Shown one piece after another: positions 16,474 to 25,214 of a stretch of 44,092 nt of DNA (positions within the stretch are counted from its first letter, which is position 1; each line of letters opens with the position of its first letter). Below the pieces are notes generated by a model. The model was not told the DNA's origin and did no database searches. It worked only from the letters and a program-made list of their open reading frames with translations. Source of the stretch: Halieaceae bacterium (GTDB lineage Bacteria > Pseudomonadota > Gammaproteobacteria > Pseudomonadales > Halieaceae); NCBI GenBank assembly GCA_002683395.1, contig NYTG01000087.1:1-44092 (forward strand), read 5' to 3'. The translations under genes and the position numbers were made by a program.

Positions 16474-17132
16474 GGAGTCTCAGCGCTCGCGAGACGCCCC
16501 GAGCTGAGCGTAACGATCCGGTGCCGAAACTGCGATATCAGCGACAGGTCATGGGTGGCTACGAGCACCGTGACGCCCACCTGATTAAAAGCCTCAAACA
16601 AGGCCATAATTTCTGAAGACAGCTGAGGATCGAGATTGCCGGTAGGCTCGTCGGCAATCAGAAACTCGGGTCTTGCGACAACAGCTCTCGCAATACCAAC
16701 ACGCTGCTGCTCCCCCCCCGATAAAGTGGCAGGATTCACGGACTCTTGAGCCAACAGCCCCACTTTATCGAGCGCCGCCCGAACCCGTCGAGCGCTCTCT
16801 CTCGGTGAGAATCCCGCGATCACCAGCGGCAATGCGACATTGTCATGGACACTGCGATCAAACAGTAATCGGTGATCCTGAAAGACCACGCCAAAACGAC
16901 GCCTGTAGCGAGGCACCCTGTGCGAACGAATCGCACTCGTCAGCTCACCCTTGACGCGGATCTCGCCGCTGCTCGGTCGATCGAGCAACAGCAAAAGTCG
17001 CAATAACGTGCTCTTGCCCGCGCCAGAGTGGCCAGTAATAAAGGCCATCTCACCCTGGTCAATCTTCAGATTGAGATGACGCAGTGCGTCGAGGTCGCCG
17101 AATCGGCGGCTGACCCGCTCAAATTCAATCAC
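16470..17132 (-). CDS. ftsE: Cell division ATP-binding protein FtsE
   Basis: ABC-type ATPase of the FtsEX divisome complex, 220 residues. Walker A is GHSGAGKST (34-42); Q-loop in VFQDHRLL; signature LSGGEQQRVGIARA; Walker B EFLIADEPTG; switch His in VATHD. Starts at GTG 17132, 12 bases after the ftsY stop. The ftsY-ftsE-ftsX order is standard for gammaproteobacteria. Confidence 0.96.
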   Translation of the reverse strand: MIEFERVSRRFGDLDALRHLNLKIDQGEMAFITGHSGAGKSTLLRLLLLLDRPSSGEIRVKGELTSAIRSHRVPRYRRRFGVVFQDHRLLFDRSVHDNVALPLVIAGFSPRESARRVRAALDKVGLLAQESVNPATLSGGEQQRVGIARAVVARPEFLIADEPTGNLDPQLSSEIMALFEAFNQVGVTVLVATHDLSLISQFRHRIVTLSSGRLASAETP

Positions 17133-17144
17133 GGATGAGACCCT

Positions 17145-18245
17145 TTAATGCTCGTCCAATAGTGCATTCACAAAGTCCCGCGCGGAAAAATCCCGGAGAT
17201 CTTCGGGTTGCTCACCCACACCGATAAAGCGAATCGGCCGCTTCAGCTTGTGAGCAATGGCAAACAAAACACCGCCCCTCGCGGTGCCATCCAGCTTGGT
17301 CACCGCAACCCCCGAAACGCCAACCACCTGATCAAACTCTACGGCCTGCGACACCGCGTTCTGGCCCGTTCCGGCATCCAATACCAACAAGGTTTCATGG
17401 GGCACTGTGTCGTCTTGTTTGCGCATGACCCGAACCACCTTGCTGAGTTCATCCATGAGATGAGACTTATTCTGCAGCCGCCCTGCGGTATCCGCGATCA
17501 AGACATCCACGCTCCTCGCCCTCGCCGCTTCCAGTGCATCAAACAGCACCGATGCGCTATCCGCGCCCGAATGCTGCGCGATCACAGGCACTTCATGGCG
17601 ATCGCCCCACGCCTGCAGTTGCTCTACGGCAGCCGCACGGAAAGTATCGCCCGCTGCCAACATCACACTGCGGCCCTCCCGCTTGAACCGGTGTGCCAAC
17701 TTGCCAATGGTGGTGGTTTTACCGGCACCGTTTACACCTACAACCAGTATCACAAAGGGCTTATGCTGATCGAGGCTGAGCGCGCGCTCCTGATCTTCCA
17801 GGAGCTCAACCAGTGTCTCCTTGAGCGCCGACAGCACGGACTCCTCGGCTGCTAAGGCCTTACGATCAAGGCGTTGGCGCAGCAATTCAAGTACCCGCTC
17901 GGTAGTCTCCAGCCCCAGGTCAGCCATGATCAACTGTTCCTCGAGCGCCTCCAACAATTCGGGGTCCAGCTGCTTTTTGCCTAACACGAGGCTGGCCAAC
18001 CCCTCCGTAAACTGCCCCCGGCTGCGGCTGAGCCCGCTCCGCAAACGCCCAAAGAGCGTCGCTGAAGTCTCTGGCGGTGCTGCTTGCCCCACCGGGGCCG
18101 GCACGTCCTGACCCGCGCCCTCCGCCGTGACCTCGCCTTCCTCACCCGCCGATGTCTGCGCACTGTCGGCGGCCTGAGCGGGATCCATGCCTTTAACACC
18201 TTCAGGTTGACTGTCGGGCTTGGCGCGGCGTTTGAATAGCTTCAT
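17145..18245 (-). CDS. ftsY: Signal recognition particle receptor FtsY
   Basis: GTPase that docks SRP-ribosome complexes at the inner membrane. 366 residues: a short basic start (KLFKRRAK), an acidic, Ala/Glu-rich A region (about 10-65), the N domain (about 70-160), then the G domain with G1 GVNGAGKTTT (170-179), the DTFRAAAVEQLQAW insertion, G3 DTAGR, TKLDGTARGG (G4) and the closing GVGEQPEDLRDF. The A region is shorter than in E. coli, as in Pseudomonas. The gene diverges from rsmD. Confidence 0.96.
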   Translation of the reverse strand: MKLFKRRAKPDSQPEGVKGMDPAQAADSAQTSAGEEGEVTAEGAGQDVPAPVGQAAPPETSATLFGRLRSGLSRSRGQFTEGLASLVLGKKQLDPELLEALEEQLIMADLGLETTERVLELLRQRLDRKALAAEESVLSALKETLVELLEDQERALSLDQHKPFVILVVGVNGAGKTTTIGKLAHRFKREGRSVMLAAGDTFRAAAVEQLQAWGDRHEVPVIAQHSGADSASVLFDALEAARARSVDVLIADTAGRLQNKSHLMDELSKVVRVMRKQDDTVPHETLLVLDAGTGQNAVSQAVEFDQVVGVSGVAVTKLDGTARGGVLFAIAHKLKRPIRFIGVGEQPEDLRDFSARDFVNALLDEH

Positions 18246-18332
18246 GATCTGCTTGACTCGGTGTGGCGCGTCTGGATGTGGGCGCGCCGTTAACTAACGG
18301 GCAGTCTAGCACCCCGGAAAGCAGGAACCAGT

Positions 18333-18914
18333 ATGAGACGCGCTCCCAAAAAGGTGGCCTCGCAACTCCGAATCATTGGCGGGATGTGGCGTGGCCGCAA
18401 GCTCCGGTTTCCCGATCGGCCTGGGCTGAGGCCGACCGGCGACAGGGTGCGCGAAACACTTTTCAACTGGCTCGAACCCGAGCTCGCAGGCGCCCATTGC
18501 CTGGACCTGTTCGCAGGATCAGGGGCACTGGGAATAGAGGCGCTTTCCCGCGGTGCCGCGCGCTGTGACTTTGTCGATGCTGACCGAGAAGCACTTACCG
18601 CTGTAGAACAGCACCTCAATACGCTTGACGCCAGCGACCGCAGCACCCTGCAATGCGGCTCCGCAGCGGAGTACCTCAGCGCCGCTCAGGGTGGCTGGGA
18701 TATTGTTTTTGTGGACCCTCCCTTTGAGGCTCAACTTGGCGAGTCAACGCTACAGCAAATCGCCACCGCCGGGTGTCTCAGTAACAACAACCGGGTCTAT
18801 TACGAAACCAGCCTGTCCAATCCCGAGCCCATCCCGGAAATGCTCTATGAGGTCGTCAGGGAAAAAACCGCTGGCGACGTCCGGTATCAACTCCTGACCC
18901 TGCGGCGCGCCTGA
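18333..18914 (+). CDS. rsmD: 16S rRNA (guanine-966-N2)-methyltransferase
   Basis: SAM-dependent base methyltransferase of the small ribosomal subunit. The 193-residue protein starts with a basic stretch followed by LRIIGGMWRGRKL, then LRPTGDRVRETLFNWL, the SAM-binding LDLFAGSGALGIEALSRG (57-74) and the catalytic DPPF (128-131). Head to head with ftsY, a conserved arrangement. Followed 66 bases later by coaD. Confidence 0.95.
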   Translation: MRRAPKKVASQLRIIGGMWRGRKLRFPDRPGLRPTGDRVRETLFNWLEPELAGAHCLDLFAGSGALGIEALSRGAARCDFVDADREALTAVEQHLNTLDASDRSTLQCGSAAEYLSAAQGGWDIVFVDPPFEAQLGESTLQQIATAGCLSNNNRVYYETSLSNPEPIPEMLYEVVREKTAGDVRYQLLTLRRA

Positions 18915-18980
18915 TGGCTAAGGTTTGTTCGCTCCGCCAGACTTGTGTAGGCTCGAGCAAAGCACTGGAGGACCTATCAC

Positions 18981-19463
18981 GTGTTGACCCATACCGTGGT
19001 GTACCCGGGGACCTTTGACCCCATCACCAATGGCCATATTGATCTCGTTGAGCGTGCCGCAAAACTTTTTGAGCGTGTCGTCGTGGCGGTGGCGACCAGC
19101 GAAAAAAAAGCGCCCTTGTTTCCGCTGGAAGCCCGAGTGGGGCTGGCAGAGGAATGCTTACAGCACGTGCCAGCAGCCGAGGTTGTGCCCTTTAGCGGGC
19201 TGCTCATTGATTTTGTCACAGCACAAGGCTCCCACTGCGTGCTCAGGGGCCTGCGCGCTGTTGCAGACTTCGAATACGAGTTTCAGTTGGCCAACATGAA
19301 CCGCGCTATGAATCCCGAGTTTGAAAGTGTTTTTCTCACGCCGAGTGCAGAGCTTTCTTACATCTCTTCATCATTGGTGAGAGAGATTGCTGGTCTAGGG
19401 GGAGATATCAACGGCTTTGTCCCACCGAACGTTGCCGCGGCATTGCAACAACAGCTGGCCTAA
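18981..19463 (+). CDS. coaD: Phosphopantetheine adenylyltransferase
   Basis: Penultimate step of coenzyme A synthesis. 160 residues, normal length. It contains the nucleotidyltransferase motif YPGTFDPITNGH (8-19), LLIDFV, RGLRAVADFEYEFQLANMN and the C-terminal SYISSSLVREIA. Start GTG at 18981 with GGAGG nine bases upstream; the following TTG is a less likely alternative. Confidence 0.96.
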   Translation: MLTHTVVYPGTFDPITNGHIDLVERAAKLFERVVVAVATSEKKAPLFPLEARVGLAEECLQHVPAAEVVPFSGLLIDFVTAQGSHCVLRGLRAVADFEYEFQLANMNRAMNPEFESVFLTPSAELSYISSSLVREIAGLGGDINGFVPPNVAAALQQQLA

Positions 19464-19503
19464 GGTCGGCTCAGTGGGCGCAGGTTAAGCGCTTTATTGA
19501 ACA

Positions 19504-20313
19504 TTAACGCTGACACCGCGGACACAGAATCGTACTGCGCCCCCCCTGCCGAATTTCTTTGAGCGGAGTGCGGCACACCCTGCAGGGCTGACCCTCACGA
19601 CCATATACCCGAAGCTGCTGGGCAAAATAACCCGGCGACCCATCCCCTCCCACAAAATCTCTGAGCGTGGTGCCGCCCTGCTCAATCGCATCAGCAAGTA
19701 CCTGCTTGATGGTGCCGGCCAATATGTCATATCGCGCTTCGGCGATGCGGCCGGCTGCGCGGGCAGGGTGGATACCGGCCATAAACAGCGCTTCATTGGC
19801 GTAGATATTGCCCACTCCTACGACGACTTTACCGTCCATAATGAATTGCTTGACGGGAATGCGTCGCCGACGAGACCGCTCGTACAAATACGCACCGGAA
19901 AAACTGTCAGAAAGGGGTTCCGGGCCGAGGTGGTCAAGAAGGGGATGCTGAAGCGACTGCAGCCAGTGAAAGCTGCCAAAGCGCCGAGGATCGTGATAAC
20001 GAAGGCAAAGCTCGTTATCGAGCACGATATCGATGTGGTCGTGATAAAGCGGGGGCGTGTCGGCGGGCATAATTCTTAAGCTTCCAGACATGCCAAGATG
20101 CACCATCAGTGTGCCGCGCTCTGTTTCAAGAAGCAGATATTTAGCTCGGCGCCCCACTGAGAAAAAACGAGCCCCAGAGAGCAGGTGATCTAGTTTGCGG
20201 GGGACAGGCCAACGCAGGCGTGACTCCCTGACAATGACCTCGCGAACAGTGCGCTGCATGATGTGCGGAGCGATACCGCGGCAGGTGGTTTCGACTTCAG
20301 GCAGTTCTGGCAT
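19504..20313 (-). CDS. mutM: Formamidopyrimidine-DNA glycosylase
   Basis: Base-excision repair enzyme removing 8-oxoguanine and FaPy. From the ATG at 20313 it is 269 residues, the E. coli length. It begins MPELPEVETTCRGI; Pro2 and Glu3 are the catalytic residues after Met removal, which decides the start against a longer frame at 20394. Also present: a Lys near 58, HHD-like block DHIDIV, GVGNIYANEALF, and a zinc finger with Cys244, Cys247, Cys264 and Cys267. It lies downstream of the rpmBG terminator. Confidence 0.97.
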   Translation of the reverse strand: MPELPEVETTCRGIAPHIMQRTVREVIVRESRLRWPVPRKLDHLLSGARFFSVGRRAKYLLLETERGTLMVHLGMSGSLRIMPADTPPLYHDHIDIVLDNELCLRYHDPRRFGSFHWLQSLQHPLLDHLGPEPLSDSFSGAYLYERSRRRRIPVKQFIMDGKVVVGVGNIYANEALFMAGIHPARAAGRIAEARYDILAGTIKQVLADAIEQGGTTLRDFVGGDGSPGYFAQQLRVYGREGQPCRVCRTPLKEIRQGGRSTILCPRCQR

Positions 20314-20410
20314 ACAGGTCGGCACGCAGTCGCTGGAGAGATTCACGTTGCCAGTATCGGACCATAAAGTGACCCGAGAGACCAGCTGATCCAAGAATCT
20401 TCGACAGAAA

Positions 20411-20438
20411 TAAAAACCCCGGCAGACAGCCGGGGTTT
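20411..20438 (-). terminator. Rho-independent terminator of rpmB-rpmG
   Basis: On the minus strand AAACCCCGGC and GCCGGGGTTT form a ten-base stem with a five-base loop (arms 20429-20438 and 20414-20423), followed by a T-rich run ending TTTTTATTT. It lies about 24 bases after the rpmG stop. Confidence 0.93.
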
Positions 20439-20461
20439 CGCGATGAAGTATCTGATCAAGC

Positions 20462-20617
20462 TTACTTGATCTTGGCCTCTTTATAGATCACATGCTTGCG
20501 GGCCACCGGATCGTACTTTTTCATCTCAAGCTTGTCAGGCATGGTCCGCTTATTCTTGTCGGTAGTATAAAAGTGGCCGGTGCCAGCTGTTGAATTCATT
20601 CTGATCTTTTCACGCAT
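20462..20617 (-). CDS. rpmG: 50S ribosomal protein L33
   Basis: Large-subunit ribosomal protein of 51 residues. The sequence runs MREKIRMNSTAGTGHFYTT to KHVIYKEAKIK and matches E. coli L33 almost throughout. No Cys-x-x-Cys pair is present, so this is the zinc-independent form. The ATG follows TGAGGA; the E. coli residues before Arg-Glu-Lys are missing because a stop codon lies just upstream. Ten bases after rpmB and ended by the strong terminator at 20411-20438. Confidence 0.97.
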   Translation of the reverse strand: MREKIRMNSTAGTGHFYTTDKNKRTMPDKLEMKKYDPVARKHVIYKEAKIK

Positions 20618-20627
20618 CGTTCAATCC

Positions 20628-20864
20628 TCAGACTTTCTCGCCGCGGGCGCGGAGCTCTTCAAGTACCGTTTCGATACCCCGCTTGTCGATAATTCGCATG
20701 CCCTTGGACGAAACCCGCAGTGACACAAAGCGCTTCTCTGCTTCGACCCAGAAACGATGATTATGCAAATTGGGCAAGAAACGGCGCTTGGTGCGATTCT
20801 TGGCGTGCGAGACATTATTTCCGGTTGCGGGTCGCTTACCCGTAACCTGACAGACACGTGACAT
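20628..20864 (-). CDS. rpmB: 50S ribosomal protein L28
   Basis: Large-subunit ribosomal protein of 78 residues, identical in length to E. coli L28. It begins MSRVCQVTGKRPATGNN and contains NRTKRRFLPNLHNHRFWVE, KRFVSLRVSSKGMR and ELRARGEKV. An in-frame codon at 20876 adds four residues without family support. First gene of the rpmB-rpmG unit, with its own promoter upstream. Confidence 0.98.
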   Translation of the reverse strand: MSRVCQVTGKRPATGNNVSHAKNRTKRRFLPNLHNHRFWVEAEKRFVSLRVSSKGMRIIDKRGIETVLEELRARGEKV

Positions 20865-20897
20865 GGGAATCCCCATCGACAGCTACAAAGGGCGCGT

Positions 20898-20926
20898 TTT
20901 ATACCAGAGGGGCACTGGCCGCGCAA
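20898..20926 (-). promoter_or_regulatory. Sigma-70 promoter of rpmB-rpmG
   Basis: Minus strand: -35 TTGCGC (20921-20926), 17-base spacer, -10 TATAAA (20898-20903) with the extended-10 TG. Transcription would start near 20891, about 27 bases before the rpmB ATG. Confidence 0.75.
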
Positions 20927-21013
20927 GCGAGGTCAGGCCTCGATAGTGCCAAGTGTGCAAAAACCCCTGCAAATGCTAGGGTGCGGTCGAATCGCTTTCG
21001 GGTATGAAGACCT

Positions 21014-22216
21014 ATGAGCCAGTTAAACCAGCGCCACATTCTGGTGGCGATCTCTGGGGGCATCGCGGCCTACAAGGGCGCAGAGCTGGTGCGGCTGCTC
21101 AAAAAGCAGGGCGCAGTGGTGCGCGTAGTGCTCTCGAGAGGCGCTACCGAGTTCATTACGCCTCTCACCCTGCAGGCGCTTTCTGGTGAGCCAACGCACA
21201 CGGAACTCCTCGATGAGGCGGCAGAAGCAGGCATGGGCCACATTGAGCTGGCGCGTTGGGCTGACCTGATGATCATTGCGCCTGCAACGGCGGATGTATT
21301 GGCGCGGCTAGCTCAGGGTAGGGCCGACGATCTGCTGACGACGGTTGCCCTAGCGACCCCCGCTCCCGTTGCGGTCGCGCCTGCTATGAACCAACAAATG
21401 TGGAGCCATGCCGCCACACAGGAAAATGTGCAATTGCTCGCCTCGCGAAATATCCAGATCATTGGCCCCGACGCCGGGGAACAGGCCTGCGGCGACGTTG
21501 GCCCCGGACGGCTTCTGGAGCCTGACGGGATCGTGGCGGCCCTGAACCAGCGTTTTGAAAACCGCCAACTCGAAGGCAAGCGCGTCATCATTACGGCCGG
21601 TCCGACACTGGAGGCGATTGATCCCGTGAGATACCTGAGCAACCACAGCTCAGGGAAAATGGGGTACGCACTGGCGGGCGCCTGTGCCGCAGCCGGGGCG
21701 CAAGTCGCACTGATTTCGGGACCTGTGCAGCTGGCGCCGCCGGACCGTGTTTCGATGCATCCAGTGACCTCGGCCGAGGAGATGTGTGCAGCGGCGCTGA
21801 GCCTCGCTGAGGGTGCAGACCTATTCATCGGCGCAGCTGCCGTGGCGGATTACCGGCCTGAATCTCCTGCGTCGACCAAGCTTAAGAAACAAAGCGGGGG
21901 ACCGCTCACCCTCACACTGGTGGAGAATCCCGACATCATTGCCCAGGTGACACAACTGCCTAACCGTCCTGCCCTCGTCGCCGGGTTCGCGGCTGAGACG
22001 ACGTCGGTGCTCGTCCACGCCCGTGAAAAAAGAGTGCGCAAAGGTCTCGATATGATCATTGCCAATGACGTAGCTGACCCGCAAACCACGTTTGGATCGG
22101 AGCAAAATGCGGTGCACCTCATCACCGAAGCGGGAGAGCGCAGTCTGCCGCTGGCCAGCAAGCGCGTTATCGCAGAACAAATTATCAGTGCATTGGCAGC
22201 GCAACTGCCGCACTGA
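21014..22216 (+). CDS. coaBC: Bifunctional phosphopantothenoylcysteine decarboxylase / phosphopantothenate-cysteine ligase
   Basis: Two consecutive steps of coenzyme A synthesis in one 400-residue protein. The N-terminal CoaC flavoprotein half has VAISGGIAAYK, the active-site His in GHIELARWAD, the substrate clamp APAMNQQMW and the ACGDVGPGRL loop with the catalytic Cys. The C-terminal CoaB half has ITAGPTLEAIDPVRYLSNHS, SGKMGYALA, AAAVADYRP, a Lys-x-Lys-Lys stretch and LVENPDI. Divergent from rpmB. In Pseudomonas dut and algC lie between this gene and argB; here they do not. Confidence 0.96.
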   Translation: MSQLNQRHILVAISGGIAAYKGAELVRLLKKQGAVVRVVLSRGATEFITPLTLQALSGEPTHTELLDEAAEAGMGHIELARWADLMIIAPATADVLARLAQGRADDLLTTVALATPAPVAVAPAMNQQMWSHAATQENVQLLASRNIQIIGPDAGEQACGDVGPGRLLEPDGIVAALNQRFENRQLEGKRVIITAGPTLEAIDPVRYLSNHSSGKMGYALAGACAAAGAQVALISGPVQLAPPDRVSMHPVTSAEEMCAAALSLAEGADLFIGAAAVADYRPESPASTKLKKQSGGPLTLTLVENPDIIAQVTQLPNRPALVAGFAAETTSVLVHAREKRVRKGLDMIIANDVADPQTTFGSEQNAVHLITEAGERSLPLASKRVIAEQIISALAAQLPH

Positions 22217-22254
22217 TCCCAATCCATATCTCAGTCTGAACTTCAGCCTGATCC

Positions 22255-22272
22255 CCGCAGTGCGCTCTGCGG
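22255..22272. other. Short hairpin between coaBC and argB
   Basis: CCGCAG and CTGCGG form a six-base stem with a six-base loop, 38 bases after the coaBC stop. No T-run follows, so it is not a convincing intrinsic terminator; it could be an mRNA-end hairpin. Nothing else stands out in the 125-base gap. Confidence 0.35.
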
Positions 22273-22341
22273 CATCTTCACATTGCCTTTGAGCGTCTGC
22301 CGGCTCATGCTTTCGTCTGAATTCGTGCTGGAACTGTCGTC

Positions 22342-23226
22342 ATGTCGCTCAATCAAGGTGAGGCTGGGAATTTTGCCCGGATCCTGACCGAATCACTGCC
22401 CTACATCCAACGGTTCACGGGCAAGACTTTCGTCATCAAATTAGGCGGCAACGCCATGACAGATGCCGACCTACAGGAGAGTTTTGCCCGCGATGTCGTG
22501 CTGATGAAGCTGGTGGGTATGAACCCGATTGTGGTCCATGGCGGTGGCCCGCAGATCGGACAGCTGCTGGAGCGACTGAGTATCGAAACGGAATTCGTTG
22601 ATGGCATGCGTGTCACAGATGAGCACACGATGGACGTGGTCGAAATGGTCTTGGGTGCCTCGGTGAATAAGGAAATTGTCGACAGTATCCATCGCAATGG
22701 CGGCCGAGCCATCGGTATTACCGGCAAAGACGGGCAACTGATTCAAGCAAGAAAACTGGCTGTCAATTGGGGTGCCGAAGGAGAAAAAGACATTGGTCAG
22801 GTAGGAGAAGTGGCCAGCATTGATACTGATATTCTCAATATGCTCAGTGACAGTGACTACATTCCCGTGATCGCGCCTGTCGCCGGGAGTGTCGATGGTC
22901 AGACCTACAACATCAACGCCGATCTTGTCGCAGGTAAGCTGGCCGAGGTACTGCAGGCCGAAAAACTCATGCTACTGACCAATGTACCGGGACTGTTGGA
23001 CGCGGAGGGCAACACCCTGACCGGTCTCGCCACCGATCAGGTTCGAGACCTGATTCAAGCCGGCGTCATTCACGGTGGCATGCTACCCAAAATACAGTGC
23101 GCGCTAGACGCGGTGCAAAGCGGCGTAACCAGCGCCCACATTATCGACGGGCGAGTCGCCCATGCTGCGTTACTCGAAATTTTCTCTGATGAAGGCATTG
23201 GTACTCTGATTAGTAACCGCAACTGA
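22342..23226 (+). CDS. argB: Acetylglutamate kinase
   Basis: Second step of arginine synthesis: phosphorylates N-acetylglutamate. 294 residues. Motifs are VIKLGGNAM (phosphate-binding Lys and glycines), VVHGGGPQIG, the FVDGMRVTDEHTMDVVEMVLG block and the YNINADLVAGKLAEVLQAEKL ATP-site region, and GGMLPKI near the end. The extended N-terminal helix before TFVIKL is typical of arginine-feedback-inhibited hexameric kinases (inference). Followed by slmA after 65 bases. Confidence 0.96.
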   Translation: MSLNQGEAGNFARILTESLPYIQRFTGKTFVIKLGGNAMTDADLQESFARDVVLMKLVGMNPIVVHGGGPQIGQLLERLSIETEFVDGMRVTDEHTMDVVEMVLGASVNKEIVDSIHRNGGRAIGITGKDGQLIQARKLAVNWGAEGEKDIGQVGEVASIDTDILNMLSDSDYIPVIAPVAGSVDGQTYNINADLVAGKLAEVLQAEKLMLLTNVPGLLDAEGNTLTGLATDQVRDLIQAGVIHGGMLPKIQCALDAVQSGVTSAHIIDGRVAHAALLEIFSDEGIGTLISNRN

Positions 23227-23291
23227 GTGCAGTTTGCGCCGCGCTGCGTGTCTGATTAGCATCAGCGGATATTCGGGAAAATAGGAAGCCC

Positions 23292-23912
23292 ATGCCCGAC
23301 AGAGCTACCACGACAACCCAGCACCGCAAACAGCAGATTCTTGAGGTGCTGGCGAAAATGCTTGAGGAAGCGCCGGACACCCGCATCACCACGGCGAGGT
23401 TGGCGGCTTCGGTCGGTGTCTCCGAAGCCGCGCTGTATCGGCACTTCCCCTCCAAGAGCAAAATGTTTGAAGCGCTGCTGAGCTTCGCGGAGGAGACGCT
23501 ATTTGCACGCATCGGGCGCCTGTCCAGCGAGCAGGTGGGCGCTTTAAGTCAGTGTCAGGGGCTGTTGCGACTGTATCTCGAGTTCTGTGAACGCAATCCG
23601 GGCATCACGCGTTTACTGACTGGCAGAGCCCTCACCGGGGAGCCCCGTCGACTCCACCAGCAGGTCGCACAACTTTACGAACGGCTCGAAACTCAGCTAA
23701 AGCAGTACTTACGGGAAGCAGAATTGCGGGAAGGACTGCGGCCACGGTTACCGGTAGCCACCACCGCCAATCTGATCATGGCATCAGCAGAAGGCAGAGT
23801 GACCCAATTTTGCCGCAGTGATTTTAGGCGACACCCCACAGAAGACTGGGCCGATCAATGGAGCGTGTTAGCGGAGGGGCTGATGCAGCCTGTCTTGACC
23901 GCCTCACCCTAG
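23292..23912 (+). CDS. slmA: Nucleoid occlusion factor SlmA (TetR family)
   Basis: DNA-binding protein that blocks FtsZ assembly over the nucleoid. The 206-residue protein has a TetR HTH with the characteristic ITTARLAASVGVSEAALYRH and FPSKSKMFEAL, then ERNPGITRLLTGRAL, LYERLETQLKQYLREAELREG and the C-terminal RSDFRRHPTEDW, all recognisable from E. coli SlmA. As in E. coli it lies close to pyrE. Its stop shares CTAG with the convergent next gene. Confidence 0.93.
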   Translation: MPDRATTTTQHRKQQILEVLAKMLEEAPDTRITTARLAASVGVSEAALYRHFPSKSKMFEALLSFAEETLFARIGRLSSEQVGALSQCQGLLRLYLEFCERNPGITRLLTGRALTGEPRRLHQQVAQLYERLETQLKQYLREAELREGLRPRLPVATTANLIMASAEGRVTQFCRSDFRRHPTEDWADQWSVLAEGLMQPVLTASP

Positions 23913-24571
23913 CGCGTGGCGGGTGCGGCACCCATCTGGCGCCGCAGTAACACGACTTCTTCAAGCTGACTAAAGCGGGCTATGTCGCGACCGTAAGCCT
24001 CTGCCACTGCAGCGACCTGCTGTTGTCTGCCCTTTGAGGCGTCATCGAGGCTCTGAATCTCTGCCTTTAGGGCGGCCACCGTATCTTGTCCGTATTGAGT
24101 CGCCTCTTCGTCCAGCTGCGCACGCGCCGCGAGCGCGTCCTCGTGACGGGCAAGCTGCTGGGACAGCGTCTCCCGCTGGCTGCTGAGAATGGCGATACGA
24201 ATGTCCAGCTCACGCAGCGAGCGGTCACGAGCGGCTTCAATGTCCTGAACGGTACTGTAACGCCGCAGGAGAAAGGTATCTCGCTCCAACTGTGCCGCCT
24301 CGGCCGCCGTGTCAGCCGCACGAGACCTCGCCGCTGCCGCGTCTTGCTCGAGTTCAGTTGCGGTCTTGGCGGGCGGAACCACGCTCACCACCTGACCGGA
24401 CTCATTCAATATTTCGTATCCATTGCTCACATAAGCCGCCGGCATTGCCCAGTCGACAACGGTAACACCCGCATCATTTTGGTAGCGATACAGCTCGGCA
24501 GATAGCGTGTTGGACGTCCACAACAGAAGCGTCAGCAGCGCCACGGCGCCGCATGACCTATGCCACGCCAT
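23909..24571 (-). CDS. Secreted coiled-coil protein with DUF4124-like N-terminus
   Basis: Predicted periplasmic protein of 220 residues, function unknown. A signal peptide (MAWHRSCGAVALLTLLLW, cleavage around LSA-E) is followed by a short beta domain ELYRYQNDAGVTVVDWAMP...GYEILNESGQVVSVVPP that resembles DUF4124. The rest, about residues 80-210, is Gln/Glu/Arg/Ala-rich and looks like a long coiled coil. The ATG at 24571 lies inside the end of pyrE (14-base overlap), which implies co-translation with pyrE; an in-frame extension to 24664 is just pyrE shadow. Confidence 0.8.
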   Translation of the reverse strand: MAWHRSCGAVALLTLLLWTSNTLSAELYRYQNDAGVTVVDWAMPAAYVSNGYEILNESGQVVSVVPPAKTATELEQDAAAARSRAADTAAEAAQLERDTFLLRRYSTVQDIEAARDRSLRELDIRIAILSSQRETLSQQLARHEDALAARAQLDEEATQYGQDTVAALKAEIQSLDDASKGRQQQVAAVAEAYGRDIARFSQLEEVVLLRRQMGAAPATR

Positions 24572-25214
24572 ATTGCTCTCGGTATCCCTCCAGCGCCTTT
24601 CGGTAAGGCGCCATCTTGGGGTTGCTCTCGACCCAGGCGATAATGTCATGGAGTGACACCACACTCACCACCTGAAGCCCCCAGTCTCGCTCCACCTGCT
24701 GCACTGCGGAGCGCTCGCCATCGCCTCGCTCACATCGATCCAGACCGATCAGGACGCCACTCCCTCGAGCACCTGCTTCATTCAGAATGGCCATGGATTC
24801 ACGAATGGCCGTACCCGCAGTCATCACGTCATCGACCACCACGACATCGCCGGCGAGCGGCGCACCCACAATACTGCCTCCCTCGCCGTGGGTTTTGGCT
24901 TCTTTGCGATTAAAGGCAAAGGGCAGATCAATGCCGTGTTCATCTGACAGCGCCATGGCCGTGGTGGCCACCAGAGGAATGCCCTTATAAGCAGGGCCGA
25001 AAAGCATATCTGTGGGTAGGCCCGACTCCCGCAGCGCAGCGGCATAACAACGACCCAGCCGCGCGAGGGCCGCGCCAGTGGAGAATTTCCCCGCGTTAAA
25101 AAAGTAGGGGCTGATACGCCCTGACTTGAGCTCAAATTCACCGAATTGCAACACGTTGCATTCCAATGCCAATTCGATGAACTCTTGGCGGTAACCCTTC
25201 CCGGTGGTCTTCAC
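24558..25214 (-). CDS. pyrE: Orotate phosphoribosyltransferase
   Basis: Converts orotate and PRPP to orotidine monophosphate in pyrimidine synthesis. 218 residues. It has FELKSGRISPYFFNAG (orotate loop), GPAYKGIPL, FNRKEAKTHGEGG (the flexible catalytic loop with Lys and His) and the PRPP motif VVVVDDVMTAGTA. Start GTG at 25214. Divergent from the Crc-like gene, as in Pseudomonas. Confidence 0.96.
   Translation of the reverse strand: MKTTGKGYRQEFIELALECNVLQFGEFELKSGRISPYFFNAGKFSTGAALARLGRCYAAALRESGLPTDMLFGPAYKGIPLVATTAMALSDEHGIDLPFAFNRKEAKTHGEGGSIVGAPLAGDVVVVDDVMTAGTAIRESMAILNEAGARGSGVLIGLDRCERGDGERSAVQQVERDWGLQVVSVVSLHDIIAWVESNPKMAPYRKALEGYREQYGVA

Noticed and set aside
17208..17855. Plus-strand frame of 215 codons over ftsY
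   Set aside because: A shadow of ftsY; no motifs, and it would need translation antisense to an essential gene.
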